Below are positions 36,293 to 45,195 of a stretch of 64,000 bases of DNA, one piece after another. The stretch is from assembly GCF_000250635.1 (NCBI RefSeq), contig NC_016940.1, positions 3,720,501 through 3,784,500 on the forward strand. Reading direction: 5' to 3'. Source of the DNA: Saprospira grandis str. Lewin. Lineage in GTDB: Bacteria; Bacteroidota; Bacteroidia; Chitinophagales; Saprospiraceae. Under the pieces are notes generated by a model. It made no database searches. It was given only the letters and a program-made list of their open reading frames with translations, and was not told the DNA's origin. Within the stretch, counting starts at the first letter, position 1; the number at the start of each line of letters is the position of its first letter. The position numbers were made by a program, and so were the translations under genes.

Positions 36293-37108
36293 ATGCGCGG
36301 CCTGCTTTCTTTCTCTGTTTATACTCATCTGCATATTGCCCTGGGGGCTGCCCTGCTGACCGCTAGTAGTTTTTGGCAATGGGGACGGCCTGTAGAGGGC
36401 TGGAGTTTGTCGCTGGCCTTTTTTGCCTGTTGGTGGATTTATGCCCTGCACCGAATTTACTCGAACCGCTCGGATAAGATGAAGGCGGAGCGGCAAGCCA
36501 TTTTGCAAAAATACCGTGCTTGGAATTGGGGATTGCTGCTTTTGCTGCCTGGGGTCCTGTTGTATTTGGCCAGCCAACTGCCTTTTGCCCTGCTCAAATG
36601 GCTATTTTTGCCGGCCCTGCTTTCTTTGGCCTATGTACTGCCCATTTATAAGGGCTGGCGACTGCGAGATATTCCCTGGCTGAAAATTTTTCTGATTGCT
36701 GGAGTCTGGTCTTTTGTGGCTACGGTGCTGCCCGCTTTAGAATTGGGACGGCCCATTTCTCCTTACTTATTTTTTGAGCGGGCCCTCTTTATTTTATTGA
36801 TTACCTTGCCCTTTGATTTGCGAGATTTGGAACAAGAAGCCAAGGCTGGAGTGCCCACTCTGGTTTCTAGTTTGGGCGAAAAAAGAAGTCGCTATCTCAT
36901 TGCTGCCCTAGCCCTAGTTTGGTGGGGAATACAGGCCTATACGGCCCCTTTTTTTATGCTATTGGCCAGTAGCATTTGTTTGCTGCTTATCTTTGTCCTG
37001 CTTTCTAGAACCCATGCGCAACAAAATGATTTCTTCTTTTCTTTTTATTGGGATGGCCTCTTAATTTTGTATCCTTTGCTCATCTATTTGTTCAAAAATT
37101 TGCACTAA
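36293..37108 (+). CDS. UbiA-like polytopic membrane protein
   Basis: A 271-residue protein with about eight or nine hydrophobic segments. The second Asp-rich motif of UbiA prenyltransferases is visible as FDLRDLEQE (174-182), followed by AGVPTLVSSLGEKRS, as in the family (PF01040). The first motif (NDxxDxxxD) is degenerate: only NRSDK at 58-62 remains, so the catalytic metal site may be incomplete. Its stop codon overlaps the pabB start by one base, so the two are translationally coupled, though a joint role in folate or quinone chemistry is unproven. Confidence 0.75.
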   Translation: MRGLLSFSVYTHLHIALGAALLTASSFWQWGRPVEGWSLSLAFFACWWIYALHRIYSNRSDKMKAERQAILQKYRAWNWGLLLLLPGVLLYLASQLPFALLKWLFLPALLSLAYVLPIYKGWRLRDIPWLKIFLIAGVWSFVATVLPALELGRPISPYLFFERALFILLITLPFDLRDLEQEAKAGVPTLVSSLGEKRSRYLIAALALVWWGIQAYTAPFFMLLASSICLLLIFVLLSRTHAQQNDFFFSFYWDGLLILYPLLIYLFKNLH

Positions 37109-38397
37109 TGACTATTGCTCATTTTTCTTTGCCCCAGGGACTTTCTTTGGCCCAATTTAAGGCGCAAGCCCTAAGCGTTTTTCAAGATGATCAGCCCCTC
37201 TTGGTCCTTGATAACAATGAATTTAAGGAGGATGCTTTTCATGAAGTGGAATGGCTGCTGGGCGCTGCTGCTCGTCGTAGCATTCGGGCCGATTGTTTTG
37301 CCCCTCTAGAGGCCGCCATGCAAGCTGATCCCAAAGCTTGGTGGTTGGGCTATTTTTCCTATGAGCTCAAAAACGATTTGGAGGAGCTGAGCTCGGAGAA
37401 TATCGATCCCTTGGGCTTTCCAAAATTGGCTTTTTTTCAGCCAGCAGTTCGGATTTTGATTCGGCCAAATGGAGCGATTGAAATAGAGGCAGAAGATCCT
37501 CAGGCGGTTTGGGAAAACTGTTTGGAGGCATCGGCTTTACAAGGAGAAAAGCCCCTGGCTTTGCCAGAATTGCAAGCTCGGATTACTAAGGCCGACTATA
37601 TGGCGACCATTGCCGCCCTTAAAGAACATATTCTGGCGGGAGACATTTATGAGGTCAATTTTTGCCAAGAGTTTTTTATGGAAGGGGCCAAAATTGCCCC
37701 TTTGCCTCTTTATTGGCGACTAATGAAATTGAGCCCCAGCCCCTTTTCAGCCTACTATCAATGGGGAAATGAGCATTTAATCTCGGCTAGTCCAGAGCGC
37801 TTTTTGGCCCAAAGAGGAAGTCGACTGATCGCTCAACCAATTAAGGGAACCATCGGCCGAGGAAAAAATGAAGCCGAAGACCAAGCCCTGGCCCAGAGCC
37901 TGAGACATAGCGAAAAAGATTTGGCGGAGCATGTCATGATTGTGGACCTGCTGCGCAACGATTTGGCCCAATCCGCAGCGCCCGCTACCGTAGAAGTGAG
38001 TGAGCTGTTTGGCATTTACGCTTTTCCCCAATTGCAACAGATGATTTCTACCGTAGAAGCCGAACGACGAGCCGATTGTAGCCCCCTGCAGGCCCTAAAA
38101 AAGGCTTTCCCGATGGGCTCAATGACTGGCGCACCTAAAATTATGAGCATGAAAATTATTGAGCGCTACGAACAGCAACAAAGAGGTTTGTATTCTGGCG
38201 CAGTAGGCTATTTTTCGCCAGAGGGAAATTCCGATTTTAATGTGGTCATCAGAAGCTTAGTCTATCAACAAGAAAAAAAGTACCTCTCTTTTCAGGTGGG
38301 GGGGGCCATTGTCTATGACTCAATTGCCGAAGCCGAATATGAAGAATGCCTGCTCAAGGCTAAGGGCCTACTCTTGGCCCTAGGGAAAAAGCTGTAA
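37108..38397 (+). CDS. pabB: Aminodeoxychorismate synthase component I
   Basis: 430 residues of the chorismate-utilising enzyme family. PIKGT (244-248) contains the catalytic Lys246, which separates PabB from anthranilate synthase TrpE (PIAGT). Other family motifs are GDIYEVNFCQ, SPERFLAQRG, EHVMIVDLLRNDL, GSMTGAPKIMSM and RGLYSGAVGYF. It converts chorismate plus ammonia to 4-amino-4-deoxychorismate, the precursor of p-aminobenzoate and folate. The glutaminase PabA and lyase PabC are not in the window. The ATG shares a base with the preceding TAA. Confidence 0.93.
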   Translation: MTIAHFSLPQGLSLAQFKAQALSVFQDDQPLLVLDNNEFKEDAFHEVEWLLGAAARRSIRADCFAPLEAAMQADPKAWWLGYFSYELKNDLEELSSENIDPLGFPKLAFFQPAVRILIRPNGAIEIEAEDPQAVWENCLEASALQGEKPLALPELQARITKADYMATIAALKEHILAGDIYEVNFCQEFFMEGAKIAPLPLYWRLMKLSPSPFSAYYQWGNEHLISASPERFLAQRGSRLIAQPIKGTIGRGKNEAEDQALAQSLRHSEKDLAEHVMIVDLLRNDLAQSAAPATVEVSELFGIYAFPQLQQMISTVEAERRADCSPLQALKKAFPMGSMTGAPKIMSMKIIERYEQQQRGLYSGAVGYFSPEGNSDFNVVIRSLVYQQEKKYLSFQVGGAIVYDSIAEAEYEECLLKAKGLLLALGKKL

Positions 38398-38529
38398 CTT
38401 TTTGGTTTAAAGAAAAATTAACCAATTGTTTAGTCTTTTAGAGCTAAATAGTTATAAGTTTAGTAACTTATGAGATGCTTATCTTGATAAGCAGAGGAAT
38501 CTGTATCTTATGATGATCTATGTTTAAAT

Positions 38530-39399
38530 ATGTTGAATATGAGCCTTAAATACAAAGAGCTTTATGAGCACTATAAAAGAACTTACTTCCTGACTGAAGA
38601 AGATCTTAAACTACTCAAAGAGGCTGGAAGTCAGTTTTCTATAGAAGATAAAGAAGCTGTTTTTCAAGAAACTATAGACTGGATGAAAAAGCGCGAGCTT
38701 TTTCCAGAAGCTGTTGTGGCTGCTCTATTAGCCCAGAAAGATAATATCATAGCGGATCTGGTGGAAGCTAGGTTTTCTCCTGAATATATTGAACGCTATT
38801 CAGAGATTCGACGAAACTTTTTAGAAACAGGAGTTAGCCTCGATATTTTTGTAGAGCTTTTAGCCAGCTTTCATGAAGGAGTGCTTAATTTATTCATTAA
38901 ATATAATCCTACCGCAGTTAATTTGATTTCAGCCTACAAGAAATTTAATCAAATTGATTTAGACATTGTAGCCAAGGAATATCGACGGAAAATACAACAA
39001 GACCTCGAAAAACAAAACGAAGCCCTGCGCGAACTCTCAACGCCCGTGGCCCAAATTTGGGAAAATATCCTGCTGCTTCCACTGGTCGGATTTATCGATT
39101 CTAAACGCTCTAAGGATGTGATGGAGGCTATGCTAGACAATATCGCCGACAAACAAGCTAAGTTTTTTATCCTCGATATTTCTGGGGTGGCTATTGTCGA
39201 TACCGCCGTGGCCAATCACCTTATCAAAATGACTAAAGCCGCCCGCCTGATGGGCGCCAAATGTATCATCTCGGGCATTTCAGGCACTATCGCCCAAACT
39301 ATTGTCGAACTCGGTATCGTTATTGACGAAATCGAAACCACGGGCAGCATGAAGGACGCCCTAAAATGGGCAATCAAGGAAAGCGGAAGCCAACTCTAA
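38530..39399 (+). CDS. RsbR-like stressosome protein 1 (N-terminal sensor + STAS)
   Basis: 289 residues (280 if translation starts at the in-frame ATG at 38539, which aligns better with its paralogue). Residues 1-150 form a helical, globin-like RsbR N-terminal domain (LTEEDLKLLKEAG ... FHEGVLNLFIKYN). From about 160 the RsbR/STAS domain begins with EALRELSTPVAQIWENILLLPLVGFIDSKR, then FFILDISGVAIVDTAVANHL and GAKCIISGISGTIAQTIVELG. The Thr/Ser positions phosphorylated by RsbT kinases fall in VDTAVA and ISGISGT. The protein would assemble stressosome-like complexes, yet no RsbS, RsbT or sigma factor gene is near. TAAGTTTA and TTTTAGAGCTAAATAG lie upstream. Confidence 0.85.
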   Translation: MLNMSLKYKELYEHYKRTYFLTEEDLKLLKEAGSQFSIEDKEAVFQETIDWMKKRELFPEAVVAALLAQKDNIIADLVEARFSPEYIERYSEIRRNFLETGVSLDIFVELLASFHEGVLNLFIKYNPTAVNLISAYKKFNQIDLDIVAKEYRRKIQQDLEKQNEALRELSTPVAQIWENILLLPLVGFIDSKRSKDVMEAMLDNIADKQAKFFILDISGVAIVDTAVANHLIKMTKAARLMGAKCIISGISGTIAQTIVELGIVIDEIETTGSMKDALKWAIKESGSQL

Positions 39400-39479
39400 A
39401 AGGCCTAACTAACTTTTAATTAGTAGGACATTTAAATAAAATAGAACTACTGCTTAACTTAAGACGAAACACAATAATT

Positions 39480-40349
39480 ATGCAACCTAGCAGCTCTACT
39501 TACGAACAACTGTATCATTATTACAAAACGACTTACTTCCTGACAGAAGAAGAACTAGAGGCATTACAATTAGCTGCGGATAAAATTCCTTATAAAGAAA
39601 AGGAAGTTGTTTTTCAAGGCATAATTGATTGGATGGAGGTATCCAACCTTTTTCCCGAAATTACAATTACGGCTTCAGTTGCCCATAAAGAGGCTATCTT
39701 AACCGATTTGGTCGGAGCTCGTTTGTCCGCCAATTATATTGAACGACACACAGAAATTAGACGCAATTTTTTAGCAGCAGGCGTCAGCCTAGAGTCTTTT
39801 ACTCAGCTTTTGGTCCGCTTCCATGAAGGCATTACTCAGCTTTTTATTAAGCATAATGAAAATGCCCTAAACCTAGTTTTGGCCTACAAAAAGTTTAGCC
39901 AAATTGATCTCGATATTCTAACCAAGGAGTATCGAGAGAAAATGACTCGAGATCTCGAAAAACAAAACGAAGCCCTGCGCGAACTCTCTACTCCCGTGGC
40001 CCAAATCTGGGAAAATATCCTGCTGCTTCCACTAGTCGGCTTTATCGATTCTAAACGCTCTAAGGATGTGATGGAGGCTATGCTAGACAATATCGCCGAC
40101 AAACAAGCTAAGTTTTTTATCCTCGATATTTCTGGAGTGGCTATTGTCGATACCGCCGTGGCCAATCATCTCATCAAAATGACTAAAGCCGCCCGCCTGA
40201 TGGGCGCAAAATGTGTCATCTCGGGCATTTCGGGCACTATCGCCCAAACGATTGTCGAACTCGGTATCGCCATTGACGAAATCGAAACCACAGGCAGCAT
40301 GAAGGACGCCCTAAAATGGGCCATCAAGGAAAGCGGAAGCCAACTCTAA
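39480..40349 (+). CDS. RsbR-like stressosome protein 2 (paralogue)
   Basis: 289 residues. The N-terminal sensor half is clearly homologous to gene 1 but diverged (LTEEELEALQLAADKIPYKEKEVVFQGIIDWMEV). From the LEKQNEALRELSTPVAQIWEN segment to the end the two proteins differ at only two positions (Ile/Val and Val/Ala), and the DNA is almost identical too. That pattern is expected from gene conversion or strong selection to share one partner while sensing different signals. Both genes are likely read in one transcript (80-bp gap) ending at 40355-40390. Confidence 0.87.
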   Translation: MQPSSSTYEQLYHYYKTTYFLTEEELEALQLAADKIPYKEKEVVFQGIIDWMEVSNLFPEITITASVAHKEAILTDLVGARLSANYIERHTEIRRNFLAAGVSLESFTQLLVRFHEGITQLFIKHNENALNLVLAYKKFSQIDLDILTKEYREKMTRDLEKQNEALRELSTPVAQIWENILLLPLVGFIDSKRSKDVMEAMLDNIADKQAKFFILDISGVAIVDTAVANHLIKMTKAARLMGAKCVISGISGTIAQTIVELGIAIDEIETTGSMKDALKWAIKESGSQL

Positions 40350-40354
40350 AACGC

Positions 40355-40390
40355 AAAAAGGCGATTGGAAATCCTCCAATCGCCTTTTCT
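40355..40390. terminator. Bidirectional terminator
   Basis: AAAAGGCGATTGGA pairs perfectly with TCCAATCGCCTTTT, between the convergent rsbR-like pair and the NTF2-like gene; its right arm touches the latter's stop. Confidence 0.88.
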
Positions 40391-40975
40391 TTATTTTTCT
40401 TGCTTCGCCATGTATTTATCCAACATTCCATTGGTCGTTTGCTGCATTTTCTTTCGGAAAAAACCCGACCAACCCAGCAAATGCCCCGTAGTTCCCAAGG
40501 CTTGCTTGCTCCAACGCCAAAGGTTAAATTGATCCCGATGCTCAATGATTAAACCATCCTTAAAGCGAAATTGGGCCTGAACAATGTTATGAACGGGCCG
40601 CCTTTTGTCGCCATATTTATAATCCGCAACCCATTTGGCCTGCCCCTTTTCCGCATCAGCCGATAGCTCGCTATGCCGAATCAAAATGCTGTCTTTGCTC
40701 TGCGTTAACAACATTTCCCACATTTTTTTGGCCCGCTCGCCTTGCAAGCGACCAAAAGCAGGATCTTCAAAAACAACCTCAGGATGATAACAGCTGGCCA
40801 TCGTCTCATAATCAGCCGCAGCAAAGGCCTTGTAAAACTTGTCAATTAAGGCTTTATTTTCCATATTCTCTTCTTTTAGGGATAAACTGAGCTCCTTTGA
40901 AGAGCGACAGCTCGACAAAAAAAGGAGGCCAAACAAAACTACACAAATAGCTGCTAGGGGGATTCTTCTGTTCAT
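40391..40975 (-). CDS. SnoaL/NTF2-like lipoprotein
   Basis: 194 residues. Lipoprotein signal with lipobox FLSSC (Cys23), then a SnoaL/NTF2-like fold starting MENKALIDKFYKAFAAADYETMASCYHPEVVFEDPAFGRLQGERAKKMWEML, a common Bacteroidota domain of about 130 residues. Internal Met38 begins exactly where cytosolic relatives start, so an alternative start cannot be excluded, but the in-frame signal peptide is convincing. The pocket ligand is unknown. GC-rich element K sits 26 bp upstream of the start codon. Confidence 0.85.
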   Translation of the reverse strand: MNRRIPLAAICVVLFGLLFLSSCRSSKELSLSLKEENMENKALIDKFYKAFAAADYETMASCYHPEVVFEDPAFGRLQGERAKKMWEMLLTQSKDSILIRHSELSADAEKGQAKWVADYKYGDKRRPVHNIVQAQFRFKDGLIIEHRDQFNLWRWSKQALGTTGHLLGWSGFFRKKMQQTTNGMLDKYMAKQEK

Positions 40976-41000
40976 CCCTTAAGATATCAATTTTTTTTGT

Positions 41001-41140
41001 TTTTTGGGGCCTCCGCCTCCCTTCGGTCGTCGGCGCTACGTTGCGCAGCTCGCTCTTCGCTCGGCCCTGCGCAAAAAAACAAGTTTTTTGCTGGGTCTGC
41101 GGCTTCGCCGCACTGCTGCACATCGCTAGGCCAGCCAGCC
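41001..41140 (+). repeat. GC-rich hairpin element, copy K
   Basis: T run, GGGGCCTCCGCC, GCTCGCTCTTCGCTCGGCCC, the stem GCAAAAAA/TTTTTTGC, GGGTCTGCGGC, GCCGCACTGC, ATCGCTAGGCC. Confidence 0.82.
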
Positions 41141-41159
41141 CTTGGCCTGTTTAGCTCCC

Positions 41160-41684
41160 CTAAGGCCGAAGTTTTGGCGCCTCATGTCTGTCGGCCTGTT
41201 CTTCATCCAAACGCTGGACCTTGGCCATGACTTGCTCACTCATCTCCAGCTTAAACGCATCTAGCTTTTGAGCAATTTTTACATCATTAACGCTCAGAAT
41301 TTGGGCCGCCAAAATGCCCGCATTCTTGGCCCCATTCAAGGCCACAGTGGCCACAGGCACCCCATTGGGCATTTGCAAAATAGACAAAACAGAATCCCAG
41401 CCATCAATAGAATTACTCGACTTAATCGGCACGCCAATAACAGGCAAGCTAGTCAAAGAGGCAAGCATCCCAGGCAAATGGGCAGCCCCGCCAGCCCCCG
41501 CAATGATTACCCCATAACCCTTTTCTCTCGCCTTGGGGGTAAACTCAAATAAACGTTGGGGCGTACGATGCGCCGAAATAATACTCATCTCATAAGGCAA
41601 ACCCAATTGGTCCAAAAAATGGGCGGCGGCTTGCATGACGGGCAAATCAGAATCACTGCCCATCAAAATGGCTACTTTTTTCAT
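41160..41684 (-). CDS. purE: N5-carboxyaminoimidazole ribonucleotide mutase
   Basis: 174 residues of class I PurE, which moves the carboxyl group of N5-CAIR to C4 in purine synthesis. GSDSDLPVM (9-17), SAHRTP (44-49) and AGAGGAAHLPGMLAS with VIGVPI are the substrate-binding signatures, followed by SILQMPNGVPVATVALNGAKNAG. It is preceded by purK with a 12-bp gap, in the usual order of the two-step PurK-PurE route. Confidence 0.96.
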   Translation of the reverse strand: MKKVAILMGSDSDLPVMQAAAHFLDQLGLPYEMSIISAHRTPQRLFEFTPKAREKGYGVIIAGAGGAAHLPGMLASLTSLPVIGVPIKSSNSIDGWDSVLSILQMPNGVPVATVALNGAKNAGILAAQILSVNDVKIAQKLDAFKLEMSEQVMAKVQRLDEEQADRHEAPKLRP

Positions 41685-41696
41685 TTTTATCTCGTT

Positions 41697-42833
41697 TTAG
41701 ATGCGGTGCAAGCCGCGGATTTTTAATGTGTTTTTTACAAAGCGCGCCTTCTCCATTAAGCGCTCTAAGTTTTGGTCGGTTACCGTAATATGGCCCATTT
41801 TCCGAAAGGGCTTGCAGTCTTCTTTACCATACAAATGCAAGTGCACCCCCGAAATGGCCAATACCTCTTTTAATCCCTCTAGTTTGGCCGGACCATGAAA
41901 GCCCTCTTCACCCAATAAGTTGAGGAGAATAGAAGGAGTCTGTATTTGACTATCGCCCAAAGGCCAATCATAAATGGCCCGCAAATGCTGCTCAAACTGA
42001 GAACAAACATTGCCCTCTATGCTTTGGTGCCCACTATTATGCGGACGAGGGGCCACCTCATTAACCAATAAATTCCCAGCCCGATCAATAAAGAATTCTA
42101 CAGCCAATAAACCCACCATGCCCAGCTTTTCTATTAAGTCTTTAGCCATCTGATCGGCTTTTTGGGCCATATTTTCCTCAATTCTGGCGGGGCTAAATAG
42201 ATATTCTACCAAATTGGCCTCTGGATGAAAAATCATCTCTACCGCAGGATAGGTCCGTATTTCTCCAGATGCAGAACGAGCCACAATGACCGCTATCTCT
42301 TGCTGAATATCCACCAGTTTTTCTAGGACCGAAGGGGCCTCAAAGGCCTTTCCCAAATCACTTTCTTGCCGCAAAACTTGGACCCCCTTGCCATCATAGC
42401 CATCTCTGCGGAGCTTTTGGACCGCTGGCAAAAAGTCTGTTTGCGCCAAAAGCTCTTCCTTATTGGCGAGCAATAAAAAATCGGCCGTAGGAAAGCCCTG
42501 CGCCCGATAGAATTCTTTTTGTTTGCCTTTGTCCTGAATCAGCTCAATAATAGCCGCCTGCGGATAAACTTTCTTGCCCTCGGCCTCCAATCGCTTGAGG
42601 GCCGCTGTATTGACTTTCTCGATTTCTATAGAAATTAAGTCGTAATCTTGCCCAAAAGCATATACCGTTTCCTCATCCAATAAATCGCCTTGGACAAAAT
42701 GCTTGGCCAAAGAAGAAGCTGGCGCCTCAAGCTGGCTATCCAAAATACCCATCTGAATATTAAAATCTGTGGCCGACTGAATGAGCATGCGCCCCAATTG
42801 TCCGCCCCCTAAAATGCCTAATTTTTTTTGCAT
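41697..42833 (-). CDS. purK: N5-carboxyaminoimidazole ribonucleotide synthase
   Basis: 378 residues. ATP-grasp enzyme making N5-CAIR from AIR, bicarbonate and ATP. The N-terminal GILGGGQLGRMLIQSA, the ATP-grasp loop QKLRRDGYDGKGVQVL, and AVEFFIDRAGNLLVNEVAPRPHNSGHQSIEGNVCSQFEQHLRAI are diagnostic. It is the first gene of a purKE operon driven by a TACCTTTG box 19 bp upstream. Confidence 0.96.
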   Translation of the reverse strand: MQKKLGILGGGQLGRMLIQSATDFNIQMGILDSQLEAPASSLAKHFVQGDLLDEETVYAFGQDYDLISIEIEKVNTAALKRLEAEGKKVYPQAAIIELIQDKGKQKEFYRAQGFPTADFLLLANKEELLAQTDFLPAVQKLRRDGYDGKGVQVLRQESDLGKAFEAPSVLEKLVDIQQEIAVIVARSASGEIRTYPAVEMIFHPEANLVEYLFSPARIEENMAQKADQMAKDLIEKLGMVGLLAVEFFIDRAGNLLVNEVAPRPHNSGHQSIEGNVCSQFEQHLRAIYDWPLGDSQIQTPSILLNLLGEEGFHGPAKLEGLKEVLAISGVHLHLYGKEDCKPFRKMGHITVTDQNLERLMEKARFVKNTLKIRGLHRI

Positions 42834-42851
42834 GGCCTTTTCTTTTTTTTA

Positions 42852-42859
42852 CAAAGGTA
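42852..42859 (-). promoter_or_regulatory. Promoter element of purKE
   Basis: A perfect TACCTTTG on the minus strand, 18 bp before the purK start codon, implying a very short leader. Confidence 0.5.
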
Positions 42860-42927
42860 AAGGCCCAACAAAGAAGTTGCTATTTGCGGCTGTAAAATTA
42901 CTATTAAGAAAAAAAACGGCAGTGGAG

Positions 42928-43057
42928 CGGCCTAGTGATGCGGCGGGGTGGCCGCAGGCCAGACCGAGTTTTTTGAGCGTAGCGAAAAAACGAAGGGCCG
43001 AGCAGACCTGCGAGCCCCAAAGCGTAACGCCGACGAGCGTAGCGAGGCGGAGGCCCC
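42928..43057 (-). repeat. GC-rich hairpin element, copy L
   Basis: GGCCTAGTGATG, GGCCGCAGGCC, AGACC, the stem GTTTTTT/AAAAAAC, GGGCCGAGCAGACCTGCGAG, CGAGGCGGAGGCCCC. It ends 6 bp before the stop codon of the next minus-strand gene. Confidence 0.82.
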
Positions 43058-43063
43058 AAATCA

Positions 43064-43858
43064 TTAGCCCACTAAAAACCACCAAAGGCCCAAAAAACAG
43101 ATAACATCTAGGGCCAAAAAGACAAACATCAGGATGCGCAAAGGCATGAGCGTAACCCAGGCGGCAGCGGTATACACTTTCTCCGATTTACTTTTGAATA
43201 GCTGAATGCGGCCCTTCATTTTATCGCAATAAACATCTAGGCGGTCGGGGGTGTAATCGGGGCTATCACGGACCTCTGGGGGCATGGCCGACAAGCTGCG
43301 GTCGGTACTGCCACCCAAAATCTTAACGGCCAAATTGCCTATCCAGTCGCCAATGGGCCAGCCCAATTTGGCCCGAATGACCTCTCGGATCGTGGGGACA
43401 AAGAGCCCCAGCCGAACCACCTGCACCCATTCTTTGAAAGTAGGGTAGTGGCGTTGGTGAGGAGGCAATTGGACCTGTCGGTCGCGCATGTCATCAATAA
43501 TGACCTCTAGGGTGTCGGCGGTGGCCTCATAGAGGTTTTTGGTATGGTCCATCAGGTTCCAAGCCACAAAAAAAGCGGCGGTAATCAGGCTACTAACTCC
43601 CCCCAGCAAAATGGCCAAGAGCAGCCAAACAATACCCAAAATATAGCTAATTGGCCAAACGTAGGCAATGCCCAAATAGCCCAAAAGACCAATGGTCAAA
43701 ACGGGCCAAAGGATGAGGTGGACCATAATCGTGAAAGGGGCATCGATGTAGCCAATGACGCTATCGGCAATGACATCGGTGCGGTAGCGCTCCAAATCAA
43801 TATGATAGCGCTCTTTGAGGGAATTCTTAATCAGTTTGTGTTGGGGAGGGACCGCCAT
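43064..43858 (-). CDS. Membrane protein of unknown function
   Basis: 264 residues. Two hydrophobic regions occupy about 38-105 (FTIMVHLILWPVLTIGLLGYLGIAYVW; ILGIVWLLLAILLGGVSSLITAAFFVAW) and one the C-terminus (VTLMPLRILMFVFLALDVICFLGLWWFLV). Between them lies a soluble stretch of about 125 residues, basic in parts, containing VQVVRLGLFVPTIREVIRAKLGWPIGDWIGNLAVKILGG. I recognise no family. The gene lies between the glycosyltransferase terminator and element L and appears to be transcribed alone; TATCTTCA near 43880 is a weak promoter candidate. Confidence 0.72.
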   Translation of the reverse strand: MAVPPQHKLIKNSLKERYHIDLERYRTDVIADSVIGYIDAPFTIMVHLILWPVLTIGLLGYLGIAYVWPISYILGIVWLLLAILLGGVSSLITAAFFVAWNLMDHTKNLYEATADTLEVIIDDMRDRQVQLPPHQRHYPTFKEWVQVVRLGLFVPTIREVIRAKLGWPIGDWIGNLAVKILGGSTDRSLSAMPPEVRDSPDYTPDRLDVYCDKMKGRIQLFKSKSEKVYTAAAWVTLMPLRILMFVFLALDVICFLGLWWFLVG

Positions 43859-43889
43859 ATGCTATTTTTTGTTGAGCTATGAAGATATG

Positions 43890-43920
43890 AAAAAAGCCAA
43901 GCTTTTTAGCTTGGCTTTTT
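43890..43920 (-). terminator. Terminator of the yaaA-glycosyltransferase unit
   Basis: AAAAAGCCAAGC/GCTTGGCTTTTT with a short T-rich loop, 19 bp past the glycosyltransferase stop, with T runs on both strands. Confidence 0.85.
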
Positions 43921-43938
43921 GAAAATAAACCGTTCTTT

Positions 43939-45156
43939 TTAGTCGACCGGCTGCGGTTGTAGTCGCTCGTAGGCCTCGAGAACGCCTCGGGCGATCCGCA
44001 ATTTATCATAATTTTGATGAATAAACTGCCGGCCCTTGGCGGCCAATTCTGATAACTTATAGGGTTGCTGATAAATGCTTTTCATTTGCTGCAAAAAGGC
44101 CGTAGCATCATCGGCAATGAGGACCTCTTGGCCATCTTGGGCATGTATGCCCTCTAGGCCAATGCTAGTACTGAGGACCAGGCGGCCCATGCCCATAGCT
44201 TCCAGGATCTTTACTCGCATTCCGCTGCCCGATTTTAGGGGCACCAGCATAATTTCATATTTTTGAATAAAGGCCTGGGCAGAAGGCACCTCGCCATGTA
44301 CTTTTAGGCCTTTTAGGCGCAGATTATTTAGCCAATCGGGGCTGTTTCGGCCTGCAACATGAAATTCGGCCTCGGGATGTTGGGCCACAAACTGCGGCCA
44401 GACCTCATCGAGTAGCCAGCGCAGGCCCTCAATGTTGGGCATCCAATCTAAAGAACCAATAAAGCTAAAGCGAATTTTTTTGGGTGCAGCAGGCAGGGGC
44501 CGCTCGGGGTATTTGCTGAGGTCCAGACCAATAGGCACCACCTGCGCAGCTGTTTTTAGGCCTAAATCCCGAAAGCGCTGCAGGTCTCTGGCCGTAATGG
44601 CCAAAAAGAGATCGTAATTATTGAGTTGCTTGAGCTCATAGTCCGCTAAACGCTTGCTCAGCAGCTGCAAATACCATTTTTTGGGCCCAAAAGAGCAGTT
44701 GTCTCGAATCCGCTCCCAGATTTCATGCTCTACATTATGCGAGCGCATGACCACTTTGGCCTTAGAATACTGCCGAATCACGGGAATATAAGGGGCCAAA
44801 TAAAGGGTTTCTAATTGCACCACATCATAGTCTTTGGCCTGCAAAAGCGCTTTTAGGGCTGCGGCATAATGGGCCGATTCAAAGCGCTCTATATGGTAAG
44901 ACTTATTAGAAAAAAGGTTGAGCAAAGCCGCCTTAGGATCTAGACGATTATCAATATCCACCAGTTTTATTTTGCCATAATGCCTAAAATCTTTGGGCAG
45001 TTCTTTGATGTCAAAATAATGTTTGCTCGTATTCATACTCAACAAATCTACCTCTGCCCCTAGCTCATGAAGAGCCTGGGCCATATAGGTAATGGCCAAG
45101 GATTCGCCATCTTTTAGCGGATAAGGAAACTTTTTGCTGAGCTGTAAAATCTTCAT
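43939..45156 (-). CDS. Glycosyltransferase family 4
   Basis: 405 residues with the GT-B two-Rossmann architecture. The N-terminal acceptor domain begins MKILQLSKKFPYPLKDGESLAITYMAQALHELG. The nucleotide-sugar domain has RFSFIGSLDWMPNIEGLRWLLDEVWP, FHVAGRNSPDWL, and the donor-binding PLKSGSGMRVKILEAMGMGRLVLSTSIGLEGI, in which the Glu of ILEAM is the conserved family residue. It probably builds a surface glycan; sugar and acceptor are unknown, and no other glycan genes are adjacent. The start is the ATG at 45154-45156 rather than a TTG two codons earlier. YaaA precedes it by 39 bp. Confidence 0.9.
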   Translation of the reverse strand: MKILQLSKKFPYPLKDGESLAITYMAQALHELGAEVDLLSMNTSKHYFDIKELPKDFRHYGKIKLVDIDNRLDPKAALLNLFSNKSYHIERFESAHYAAALKALLQAKDYDVVQLETLYLAPYIPVIRQYSKAKVVMRSHNVEHEIWERIRDNCSFGPKKWYLQLLSKRLADYELKQLNNYDLFLAITARDLQRFRDLGLKTAAQVVPIGLDLSKYPERPLPAAPKKIRFSFIGSLDWMPNIEGLRWLLDEVWPQFVAQHPEAEFHVAGRNSPDWLNNLRLKGLKVHGEVPSAQAFIQKYEIMLVPLKSGSGMRVKILEAMGMGRLVLSTSIGLEGIHAQDGQEVLIADDATAFLQQMKSIYQQPYKLSELAAKGRQFIHQNYDKLRIARGVLEAYERLQPQPVD

Positions 45157-45195
45157 AGACAATGCTTTTTGATAGGGAAGCGGGGAGGGGCGGTG

